A DNA stretch of 64,000 nucleotides, taken from the NCBI GenBank assembly GCA_029194535.1, contig JARFXR010000002.1, positions 434,001 to 498,000 of the forward strand, in the 5' to 3' direction. Made by a program: the position numbers and the translations under genes. This stretch comes from Nitrospira sp. Its GTDB lineage: Bacteria > Nitrospirota > Nitrospiria > Nitrospirales > Nitrospiraceae. Below the pieces are notes generated by a model. That model did not search any database. It was not told where the DNA came from and saw only the letters and a program-made list of their open reading frames with translations. Positions 57,409 through 64,000 of this stretch are shown piece by piece (position 1 is the stretch's first letter; each line of letters begins with the position of its first letter).

Positions 57409-57687
57409 ATGATCTTCGTCATTCTCGGATTCGATGGTCCTGATGGAGAGGCACGGCGCAAAATTCACCGGCCTGCTCATCTCGCCAATCTCGAGCCCCT
57501 CGATCAAGCCGGCCGGATCCTCCTGGCAGGCCCCCTAACGGACAAGACGGGAAGCCTCATTATCATCGAAGCAGACTCCCTTGAGGAAGCTCGCACGTTT
57601 GCGCTTGAAGACCCCTACACGGTCAACGGCGTGTTCGAACGGGTAGAAGTGCATCCGTTCGCTCAGGTGTTCCCCAAACCAAGATAA
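57409..57687 (+). CDS. YciI-like protein
   Basis: This is a 92-residue protein of the YciI/YCII dimeric ferredoxin-like fold. HRPAHLANLEPLDQAGRILLAGPLTD and ADSLEEARTFALEDPYTVNGVFERVEVHPF show the conserved His-Asp region used for catalysis or binding in family members. Possible roles are small-molecule dehalogenase- or dehydratase-like; none is proven. Downstream of DUF2203. Confidence 0.88.
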   Translation: MIFVILGFDGPDGEARRKIHRPAHLANLEPLDQAGRILLAGPLTDKTGSLIIIEADSLEEARTFALEDPYTVNGVFERVEVHPFAQVFPKPR

Positions 57688-57743
57688 TCGTTCCCGCGAT
57701 CAGGAATCATTACACCAGTATCGTCGACTATACTTTTGTCGAA

Positions 57744-57772
57744 TTGCCGCCCTGGATGCTGAGCGCTATAGT
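57744..57772 (+). promoter_or_regulatory. Promoter with possible leaderless start
   Basis: TTGCCG (57744-57749), 17 bases, TATAGT (57767-57772), only six bases before the ATG of the TPR gene. No ribosome site can fit, so the transcript would begin at or near the start codon. Confidence 0.5.
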
Positions 57773-57778
57773 TATTCC

Positions 57779-59062
57779 ATGTGCTCCGCCCTACAATCCA
57801 CCACTGGGTCGGTGGCCCTTCTCGGATTCGCTTTAGTCTTCACCACTCTCCTGCCCCCCGCCTCGGCTTCGTCAGGAAAGGTCATAACCGCCGAAGCCTC
57901 CTACGCCATGACGGATGACGATACGTTAACGAGCGCGGAGGAAAAGGTATTCCAGCGTGCCCAGCGGAAAGCGATTGAAGAAGCGGGAGTGTATCTCGAG
58001 GCGACATTTCAGGACATCGAGAGGGAATTCCGGGGGCAACGGACACAGAACAGCATGCTGGAAATACGCACGATCGCCGCCGGCATTACGGAAACCGAGA
58101 TTCTCGAATCACGGCGATTCCTTGAAAACGATCGGCCGGTGTTTTTCGTGCGGATCCGAGCGACGGTCGATATCGAGAATCTCGCCGCGGCGGTTCGACG
58201 GCTGCAATCGGAGGCGAAGCTTTCTCAGCATTTTCGTCAATTGCAGCAGGAAAATCAGCAACTCCGCAAACAGCTGAAAGAATTCCAGCAGGACCCCATC
58301 GGCGTTCGAATGCTGATCATCGAACCAAGCGGAAAATCCGAGCCTGCTCAGCAAGCGAGAGGTTTGGTGAGCAGGGCCGTGCAATCACAGAATCTGCGCG
58401 AGAAAATCCAGCTGTCCTCCGAAGCCGTCACGCTTGACAGTCGTTCCGTGGAAGCGCTCCTCATTCGAGGTCAGACCTATCTTCGATTGGTTTCTCTGGC
58501 TTTTGCGCAACATTCGAGCCCGGATACGTATGCCGATTATCTCCAGAAGGCCCAAACGGACTTTGACAGGGCGCTCCAGCTCGATAGCCAAAATGCATGG
58601 GGATGGGTCGGCAGGGGTGATGTCCAGACATGGTTCAAGCACATGGACCAAGCCGCTGTTTCGTATGAACAGGCCCTGGCTCTGGACCCATTCTTCGATA
58701 TTGCGCGCCAACGCCTCATCGCCGTCTCTACCACCCAGGCCCGGCGGCAAGCGGAATCCAAACATCTGCATCAAGCCCTCGCCACCTTGAGGCGGCTTCT
58801 CGACACCCAGACCCCAGAAAGTTGGATTCCCTATCAGAAGGAGGCCTACCTGCTCCGCAGCGACATACTGTTGAAGCTGAATCGTCCAGGGCAAGCGGTT
58901 GAAGATCTCTCGACGGTCATCCGTGTCGATCCCACGAACACCGGGGCGCTCCTCACCCGTGCCAAGCTGTACCAGGACGCACTCCAAGGTAGGCTCGCGA
59001 AAGACGATCTAGAGAGAGCCTGTGTGCTCGGATCGACCGAGGCATGCGAACAGCTCCCATAA
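57779..59062 (+). CDS. Exported TPR-repeat protein
   Basis: This is a 427-residue protein with a signal peptide (residues 1-30, ending SAS). An N-terminal domain contains ITAEASYAMTDDDTLTSAEEKVFQRAQRKAIEEAGVYLEA, a pattern seen in flagellar-type FlgT/LPP20-like periplasmic domains. A Gln-rich coiled coil (LQQENQQLRKQLKEFQQ) and at least four TPR repeats follow. It is probably a periplasmic or outer-membrane scaffold; no partner gene identifies its process. Shine-Dalgarno sequence absent. Confidence 0.75.
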   Translation: MCSALQSTTGSVALLGFALVFTTLLPPASASSGKVITAEASYAMTDDDTLTSAEEKVFQRAQRKAIEEAGVYLEATFQDIEREFRGQRTQNSMLEIRTIAAGITETEILESRRFLENDRPVFFVRIRATVDIENLAAAVRRLQSEAKLSQHFRQLQQENQQLRKQLKEFQQDPIGVRMLIIEPSGKSEPAQQARGLVSRAVQSQNLREKIQLSSEAVTLDSRSVEALLIRGQTYLRLVSLAFAQHSSPDTYADYLQKAQTDFDRALQLDSQNAWGWVGRGDVQTWFKHMDQAAVSYEQALALDPFFDIARQRLIAVSTTQARRQAESKHLHQALATLRRLLDTQTPESWIPYQKEAYLLRSDILLKLNRPGQAVEDLSTVIRVDPTNTGALLTRAKLYQDALQGRLAKDDLERACVLGSTEACEQLP

Positions 59063-59174
59063 ATGAGCGACTGGAACCTCCAATGACTATCAATGGCTTG
59101 CGCGAGATGCACACGGGAGTGAACTTCTGCGAGCAAGATGCGAGCAAGACAAGGAGAATTCCTCTCGCCTCCGT

Positions 59175-59204
59175 TTGACATAGCGAAATTCCCCCTCCTA
59201 TAAT
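59175..59204 (+). promoter_or_regulatory. Consensus promoter of the oxidoreductase operon
   Basis: TTGACA (59175-59180), 18 bases, TATAAT (59199-59204): both hexamers are perfect. Transcription should start near 59211, leaving about 210 bases of untranslated leader before the first gene, with a GC-rich stem region but no riboswitch I can name. The gap 59063-59420 holds nothing else. Confidence 0.85.
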
Positions 59205-59420
59205 ACTTGGAAAGCCTGCGATTGATTCTTCACGGAACAGACGGCTTGGCTTAGGACAATAGGCCTAGGTTCGACTTTGTCCGATAGCCCAAAATTTCCC
59301 CTGCTTGGGCCTTCTGTGAGGTTGCAGATATCCCGGGAAAAGCTTACATTGGGAGCAGCCGAGCTTATTGAAAAATCGAAGTTCTCTCGTAGTTAACCCT
59401 TAGGCGAAGTGAGAGTCGGA

Positions 59421-60053
59421 ATGAGTCAATATCGCGTGTTGCCAGGTCCTGAACATTTTCTTCCTCCCGCTGCAGCGTCCATGGGTGTGTACTTGCCGAA
59501 TCCCGGCGAGGCCCACATCAACGGCGTCATCGCATCAGAGGAAAAGGCGTACGAAGAAGCCGCACGTCAGTTTCTCATGGCCTCCGTGCCGACAATTTTC
59601 CCCGGCCCGTTGGTGTTGTGGGCCTGGAACGAAAAAGCCGCGAAGAAAGCGACGGCCATTCGCCACCTGTATAACACGCTGAAGGAATGCGTGCAGCCCG
59701 GCCAGAGGCCGATGCTCATTCCCATGCCCGACTACAGACCGAAGTACCCCAAGATCAATCCAGAAGTCGAAATCAACCCAAACCATCCCAATCTGACCAT
59801 CTGGCATAACAAGATCGATTGCTGCATGTTCGTGGGAGTGCATTGCCACCAGGCGAATCTCTCGCTGAAAATCATTCGGGGCGGGACATCCTGCTACACG
59901 ATTGCCATGTGTGCGCAGGCCGGCCATGAGGACGCGATGCTGTCGTTCCGTGACGCATCGGTCGAAAAAATCATGACGCTCGCCGATTGGGTAAAGAAGT
60001 TAAAGGGAACGGTCAAACCGCGGCTGACGACCAAGAGCGGCGCAACAAGCTAA
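59421..60053 (+). CDS. 2-oxoacid:ferredoxin oxidoreductase, epsilon-type subunit
   Basis: This is a subunit of about 210 residues, first in the operon. It contains HNKIDCCMFVGVHCHQANLSLKIIRGGTSCYTIAMCAQAGHEDAM, which resembles the acetyl-CoA synthase/CODH epsilon-like fold reported as the extra subunit of the five-subunit POR/OGOR of Hydrogenobacter and Nitrospira. The cysteines and histidines may bind metal or stabilise. The start is ATG at 59421 rather than the GTG at 59409. Followed by alpha in 34 bases. Confidence 0.75.
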   Translation: MSQYRVLPGPEHFLPPAAASMGVYLPNPGEAHINGVIASEEKAYEEAARQFLMASVPTIFPGPLVLWAWNEKAAKKATAIRHLYNTLKECVQPGQRPMLIPMPDYRPKYPKINPEVEINPNHPNLTIWHNKIDCCMFVGVHCHQANLSLKIIRGGTSCYTIAMCAQAGHEDAMLSFRDASVEKIMTLADWVKKLKGTVKPRLTTKSGATS

Positions 60054-60087
60054 GCACTGCCTGATGCAGTGAAAGGAGGCTGGGGTC

Positions 60088-61299
60088 ATGGCGGAAACAA
60101 AATCGGTCATCGGGACGCAGAATAAGAAGGGCCAGACATTTACCGATCCGTGGAAGATGCTCCATGACGCTCCTCGCACTCCGTCGTTCTTTACGGGCAG
60201 TGAAGTCATTAAAGAAGCCGTTCGTCGGGCGAGCTGCGATGTCATGATTGCCTATCCGATTACTCCGCAGAGCGAAGCAGCGGCGTTGATCGGCGAGTTG
60301 TTCGCCGAGGGTTATATCGGAGACTACTTCCGCGGCGAAAGCGAATTCGCCGTCATGTCCCAATGCGCAGGCGCCGCCTTCGGAGGCGCTCGGGTATTTA
60401 CGACGACGGCGGGACCGGGCACGATGCGGGCCATGGAGAATTTCCCTATGTGGGCCGGTGCAAGATTGCCGATCCAGATGATCGTCACCTGTCGCGGCAT
60501 CAACTCTCCGCTGTCGATCCAACCGGACACGCTGGAGATTGCCTATCTGCTGAACACCGGCATGCTGGTCTGGCATGCGGAGACAGCCCAAGACTTCTTC
60601 GATTGGATTCTCAAGGGCTACATGGTTTCCGAAGAACCCGATGTGCATCTCCCTCTCGCTTTATGTTGCGATGGTTTCTTCGTGACGCACACCAAGGATG
60701 TCGTCAACCTGACGCCGACCGACATGTGCCTTCCGCCCTACGATCCCTATCGGTCACCGGTTCCTTGCATGGACATGGAATGTCCCCCGGTTCGCATGAT
60801 GCGAGATCCTTTTGTCATGAAGAGCAACTACATCAGCTATGCGACGCATGCGAGCTGGCAGCAGGAAATCTGGGCCGCCGTTGAACGGTCCCGCAAACAT
60901 TCGATCCATTGGCTGAACGGGTTGATCGATACGGAAAACACCGACCAGGAAATCCTCATCGTGGCTTCCGGTACCGCTGTCTCTCAAGGTCGTGAAGCGA
61001 TCCGGTTATTGGAGGATGAGGGGGTCCGCTGTGGGCTCGTGAAGGTGAAAACGTTGCGTCCTTGGCCGGAAGAGGAGATTCGAGAAGCCACGAAGAACGC
61101 CAAACACATCTTCGTGCCGGAATTCAACGTGACCGGCTGGCTGGCGAAAGAAATTCGTGCGACGATTCCGAATCCGCATCGCGTCCATGCTGGCCCACAC
61201 GTCTGCGGCGGCATGACGATGCCGCCGGAGATCATCGTTCAGGAAATTAAGACGGCCCTCGGGATGAAGAGCTTTTCCCTGGCCGGTCGTGGAAGCTGA
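60088..61299 (+). CDS. 2-oxoacid:ferredoxin oxidoreductase, alpha subunit
   Basis: This is a 403-residue subunit with the pyrimidine-binding domain of thiamine diphosphate enzymes and domain II/III of PFOR. Motifs include GSEVIKEAVRRASCDVMIAYPITPQSE, with the TPP-activating Glu, and ARVFTTTAGPGTMRAMENFPMW-type. The C-terminal domain carries ILIVASGTAVSQGREAIRLLEDEGV. It carries out CoA-dependent oxidative decarboxylation, or carboxylation in the reductive TCA cycle, of pyruvate or 2-oxoglutarate; substrate not assignable. AAAGGAGG ribosome site. Confidence 0.92.
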   Translation: MAETKSVIGTQNKKGQTFTDPWKMLHDAPRTPSFFTGSEVIKEAVRRASCDVMIAYPITPQSEAAALIGELFAEGYIGDYFRGESEFAVMSQCAGAAFGGARVFTTTAGPGTMRAMENFPMWAGARLPIQMIVTCRGINSPLSIQPDTLEIAYLLNTGMLVWHAETAQDFFDWILKGYMVSEEPDVHLPLALCCDGFFVTHTKDVVNLTPTDMCLPPYDPYRSPVPCMDMECPPVRMMRDPFVMKSNYISYATHASWQQEIWAAVERSRKHSIHWLNGLIDTENTDQEILIVASGTAVSQGREAIRLLEDEGVRCGLVKVKTLRPWPEEEIREATKNAKHIFVPEFNVTGWLAKEIRATIPNPHRVHAGPHVCGGMTMPPEIIVQEIKTALGMKSFSLAGRGS

Positions 61300-61353
61300 G
61301 CAGTACACTAAAAGAACCTGTTCGCTCCCGCGAGCGAATCTTGAGGAGGCCAC

Positions 61354-62256
61354 ATGAGCAAGGAACGGATCAAGATTTCCGAAGATCTGTATGACATTAT
61401 GCCGTCGGACTACCAGGACCTGGTCAAGAGCGCAACGTATGGGAAGGAAGATCGCGGCTGGAAAGATATCGGTAATTCCAAGGAACTCATCGAGCAGCAC
61501 TCTCTTTGCGCGGGCTGCCCGGAATCGATGGCCTTCCGATACATCTTGGCGTCTCTCCCAAATCCCGAAGATACGGTCATGGTCGGATCAACCGGGTGCA
61601 CCAGCCTGGTGTTTCCGATGGTTGCGGTTCATAATATCCATTCCCTGTTCGGCAACCAGAACGCGATCGCGTCCGGTCTCAAGCGCGCTCTCAGCGTCCG
61701 ATTCCCGGATCGCGTGAAGGACGTTGTGGTCCTCGCCGGTGACGGTGCCACCGTGGACATCGGTCTTGATATGACGCTCCAAGCCTGGTTCCGGCAGGAG
61801 AAGTTTACGACCATCTGCTTCGACAACGAGCTTTACGCGAATACCGGCGGTCAAGAGAGCGGGCTCATGCAGAAAGGCTTCGTCGCGAAGATGGCGCCGG
61901 TCGGCAAATTGTTCGACAAGGTCCGGTTGCCGGAAATCGCGCGGGAATCCGGCTGTCACTATGTCGTCAATTGCACCGTCAGCAAGCCTTCGCTGGTCGA
62001 GAAGGTCATCCGGAACGCGGTGCACGTGGCACGCGAGATCGGACCCACCTATCTTCAGCTCTACACGCCCTGCATTCTGGAAATCGGGAAGAACAGCATG
62101 GAAGGTTTGCAAGAAATGCGGGATTCCGAGAAGCCGACCGAGCGCTTTGCCTACAAGGAATACATCAGCGAACCTGCCAAGCAACTCCTGGCTGAGATGA
62201 CGGCGAAAGAGAAGGAACGGAAAGCGGCGGCCAAGCAATTGGCAGGACAAGCCTAA
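61354..62256 (+). CDS. 2-oxoacid:ferredoxin oxidoreductase, beta subunit
   Basis: This is a 300-residue TPP-binding subunit. The TPP/Mg2+ motif is VVLAGDGATVDIGLDMTL with the second part in FDNELYANTGGQES. The Fe-S cluster cysteines start in HSLCAGCPESMAFRY. The C-terminal helix-rich extension (AKQLLAEMTAKEKERKAAAKQ) is charged. It lies 54 bases after the alpha subunit with GAGGAG before the start. Confidence 0.93.
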   Translation: MSKERIKISEDLYDIMPSDYQDLVKSATYGKEDRGWKDIGNSKELIEQHSLCAGCPESMAFRYILASLPNPEDTVMVGSTGCTSLVFPMVAVHNIHSLFGNQNAIASGLKRALSVRFPDRVKDVVVLAGDGATVDIGLDMTLQAWFRQEKFTTICFDNELYANTGGQESGLMQKGFVAKMAPVGKLFDKVRLPEIARESGCHYVVNCTVSKPSLVEKVIRNAVHVAREIGPTYLQLYTPCILEIGKNSMEGLQEMRDSEKPTERFAYKEYISEPAKQLLAEMTAKEKERKAAAKQLAGQA

Positions 62257-62274
62257 CCCGACCGGAGGTCACAT

Positions 62275-62982
62275 ATGATTAAGAAACGGCTCAATATCCG
62301 GATGTCCGGCTTGGGGGGACAGGGCGCCGTCACAGCAGCGCACGTCTTAGCCATGGCCGCCAACCGCGACGGGAAGTTTTCCATTTCAAATCCGTTTTTT
62401 GGGGCGGAGAAGCGAATGGCTCCGGCGGAAAGTTACTGTCGAATTGGGATCGAACGCATCTACGATCGCGGCGAGCTCGTCTTTCCGGACGTGATTCAAG
62501 TGTTCCATCCTCAGGTTATTACCATGGGGAAGAGCTATACGATGCCTTTCTATTCCGGTGTGAAGGAAGGCGGGGTGGTCATCATCAATTCGGCTCAGCC
62601 TCTTCTTTCGGAAGAAGACATTCAACGACTCAAGGATTTGAACGTCGCCGTGTTTTATATTGCGGGAACCGAGCTTGCTATTGAAGTCGCGGGTACCGAA
62701 TTGTCCACCAATATGGCGATGATCGGCTCAGTATCGGGCATCACCAAATGCGTCACTATGGAAGCCCTCGACGGCGCCCTTCAAGAGCGCTTCGGTAAGA
62801 AATTCGTGGCCTCCGGCGGTACAGCTTCGTTGGACGAGGCGATCAAGAAGAAGTTTGCGAAGAAAGAGATGCTGCTGGCCAAGAATCTGGCGACTGTAAA
62901 ACGTGCCTACGAGATCGCCAGCGAATGGGCGGCAAAGAACAAAGTCGAGCTGCAGGTCGGTAATCCGGCCGTTGCCGCGTAA
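62275..62982 (+). CDS. 2-oxoacid:ferredoxin oxidoreductase, gamma subunit
   Basis: This is a 235-residue subunit with the gamma-domain start RMSGLGGQGAVTAAHVLAMAA, then FGAEKRMAPAESYCRIG and the C-terminal NMAMIGSVSGITKCVTMEALDGALQERF. It carries no Fe-S cysteine motif. It forms the CoA/interface domain with alpha. Starts 18 bases after beta. Confidence 0.92.
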   Translation: MIKKRLNIRMSGLGGQGAVTAAHVLAMAANRDGKFSISNPFFGAEKRMAPAESYCRIGIERIYDRGELVFPDVIQVFHPQVITMGKSYTMPFYSGVKEGGVVIINSAQPLLSEEDIQRLKDLNVAVFYIAGTELAIEVAGTELSTNMAMIGSVSGITKCVTMEALDGALQERFGKKFVASGGTASLDEAIKKKFAKKEMLLAKNLATVKRAYEIASEWAAKNKVELQVGNPAVAA

Positions 62983-63001
62983 GAAAAAGGAACCATCATT
63001 A

Positions 63002-63280
63002 ATGTACAACGTCGCGCAAGTCATCGATGACAAGTGTACGGCCAAGAAAGGTTGCCGACTCTGTATCATGTATTGCCCTGAGGCAAACTGCTTGGACCTC
63101 AATTCCGCCAAGATGGTCGCCGAGGTCACCATCGATCGTTGCAAGGGTTGCGAACTCTGCGTCGTGGTCTGCAACGCCGCCAAGCACGAAGCGATCGTCA
63201 TGCAGGCTGTCAGCGCCACCGGGCAGTTGATGTCGAAGAAAGGCGAATCTGCGGCATTGGGGCAGGCCTACCAAGGCTAA
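63002..63280 (+). CDS. 2-oxoacid:ferredoxin oxidoreductase, delta (ferredoxin) subunit
   Basis: This is a 92-residue 2[4Fe-4S] ferredoxin-like subunit. Cluster motifs are CTAKKGCRLCIMYCPEANC and CKGCELCVVVCN; the final usual Pro is Asn. It transfers electrons to or from the external ferredoxin. The start is the ATG at 63002. It closes the operon, followed by a terminator. Confidence 0.93.
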   Translation: MYNVAQVIDDKCTAKKGCRLCIMYCPEANCLDLNSAKMVAEVTIDRCKGCELCVVVCNAAKHEAIVMQAVSATGQLMSKKGESAALGQAYQG

Positions 63281-63304
63281 GCCGATACGGTTCGAATCGA
63301 AAGA

Positions 63305-63335
63305 CCCCATGGCGTTCTCGCTATGGGGTTTTTTG
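63305..63335 (+). terminator. Intrinsic terminator of the oxidoreductase operon
   Basis: ACCCCATGGCG pairs with CGCTATGGGGT around TTCT, followed by six T. Confidence 0.92.
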
Positions 63336-63360
63336 TTGGGACATTCGAAAAGGGTGCACC

Positions 63361-63630
63361 ATGGAATCCGAAGACAACGTGATCGACGAATTGTTGAAAG
63401 AAATTACAGACCTGATCACTCAGTACCCGAAAGCCATTGAACGCCGTGCAGCGGCCATTCAGGCCGCGGGCAAAGACCCCGAGCTCGTGGAGAAGCTGGT
63501 CAAGGCTGCCGATACCATGCGCGACAGCGGCAATCTCTATCTGACTTGGGCCAAGCATTATGCGGCCTTGGCCGAGGGGAACACCGACGCTTCCAGCGAC
63601 GAGGACGAAACCGAAGATTTCGACGTTTGA
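63361..63630 (+). CDS. Small acidic helical protein, unknown function
   Basis: This is an 89-residue protein, MESEDNVIDELLKEITDLIT onward, with predicted helices and an acidic tail (SSDEDETEDFDV). No known motif. The start ATG at 63361 lies just past the terminator and is preceded by AAAAGGGTG. Its stop is followed within 65 bases by the tRNA. Confidence 0.7.
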   Translation: MESEDNVIDELLKEITDLITQYPKAIERRAAAIQAAGKDPELVEKLVKAADTMRDSGNLYLTWAKHYAALAEGNTDASSDEDETEDFDV

Positions 63631-63693
63631 AAATTCCTCCCCCTTCCGTACAGACTTTTGCTAGAATGCCTTTCCTCCAATTGACTTCTGCGT

Positions 63694-63769
63694 TCCCCGG
63701 TAGCTCAGTTGGTAGAGCAGCCGGCTGTTAACCGGCTGGTCGCAGGTTCGAGTCCTGCCCGGGGAGCCA
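63694..63769 (+). tRNA. tRNA-Asn (GUU anticodon)
   Basis: This is a 76-base tRNA with acceptor stem TCCCCGG/CCGGGGA, D-arm TAGCTCAGTTGGTAGAGCA, anticodon stem around CTGTTAA (GUU, reads AAC/AAU) and T-arm GCAGGTTCGAGTCCTGC. CCA is encoded. A weak hairpin (ACCCC/GGGGT, 63791-63805) may terminate it. Nothing else is evident to the window end. Confidence 0.97.
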
Positions 63770-64000
63770 ACCCAGATCAAGAGGAGGCATACCCCATCGC
63801 GGGGTCCCGCCCTTCCTTTTCTCCGGCAGCACGGACCACCGGTCTGCAACTTCTCTTCATGATCAGCCGACGGATTTCGTGACGGACCCTCCTGCACTAG
63901 GGGTTAGGGTGCTTCTTTGCTTACTGAACACTCCCAGATCCCCCACCCTCTGTCCCAAGACAAGCAGCCCTCGAATCCCATTTGACTACCACCGCCTTGG

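Noticed and set aside
63694-64000. tRNA-Asn as an integration site
   Set aside because: No integrase, direct repeat of the tRNA 3' end or foreign gene is visible in the window.

Overview
The window looks like chromosome from a Nitrospira-type bacterium (phylum Nitrospirota). This is inference from gene content. The clearest hint is the five-gene 2-oxoacid:ferredoxin oxidoreductase operon at the right end, typical of organisms that fix carbon by the reductive TCA cycle. Twin-membrane envelope genes (TolC/RND efflux, porins, ExbBD, lipoproteins) show a diderm. Base composition and codon use look even, and I see no insertion sequence, phage gene, CRISPR array or integrase. Most of the window is core genome.

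Left part (1-20 kb, mostly + strand, more accessory). A heavy-metal RND efflux operon (TolC-like gene cut by the window edge, CusB-like, CusA-like, then an SMR exporter) is followed by an O-methyltransferase, an M32 carboxypeptidase, a Panacea/YwgA-like protein and a Fur-family regulator. From 9.3 to 20 kb comes a redox/iron-flavoured block: ExbB-ExbD, a divergent lipoprotein and ApbE flavin transferase behind a Fur-box-like palindrome, and a Com-like zinc ribbon. Two paralogous porins flank a lipoprotein, a secreted FMN-binding protein carrying the ApbE target motif and a four-helix membrane protein with histidines. A MauG-like di-heme lipoprotein and a two-subunit bacterioferritin pair complete the block. 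I propose this as the most interesting candidate system: an envelope flavin/heme electron-transfer module linked to iron.

Middle part (20-46 kb, - strand). topA, dprA and rng lie next to the cell-shape cluster mreB-mreC-mreD-mrdA-rodA, led by an RDD protein with its own promoter. After a + strand SurA-N protein comes a long - strand run reading ilvB-ilvH-ilvC-psd-pssA-[T-box]-leuA-cupin-leuB-NHL-asd-DUF2905-spoIID-queA. It mixes branched-chain amino acid synthesis, phosphatidylethanolamine synthesis and envelope/tRNA functions. A leucine T-box riboswitch (CUC specifier) starts right at the pssA stop codon and would control leuA onward. A second hairpin with a U-run and a leucine-rich in-frame extension lie just before leuA.

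Right part (46-64 kb). RNase P RNA, a PilZ protein, an M48 protease and an N-terminally short RNase HIII precede a - strand block rho-rpmE-prfA-prmC-murA-hisG-hisD-hisB. The + strand then carries DUF2203, YciI and TPR proteins, the oxidoreductase operon behind a consensus promoter, a small acidic protein and a tRNA-Asn(GUU).
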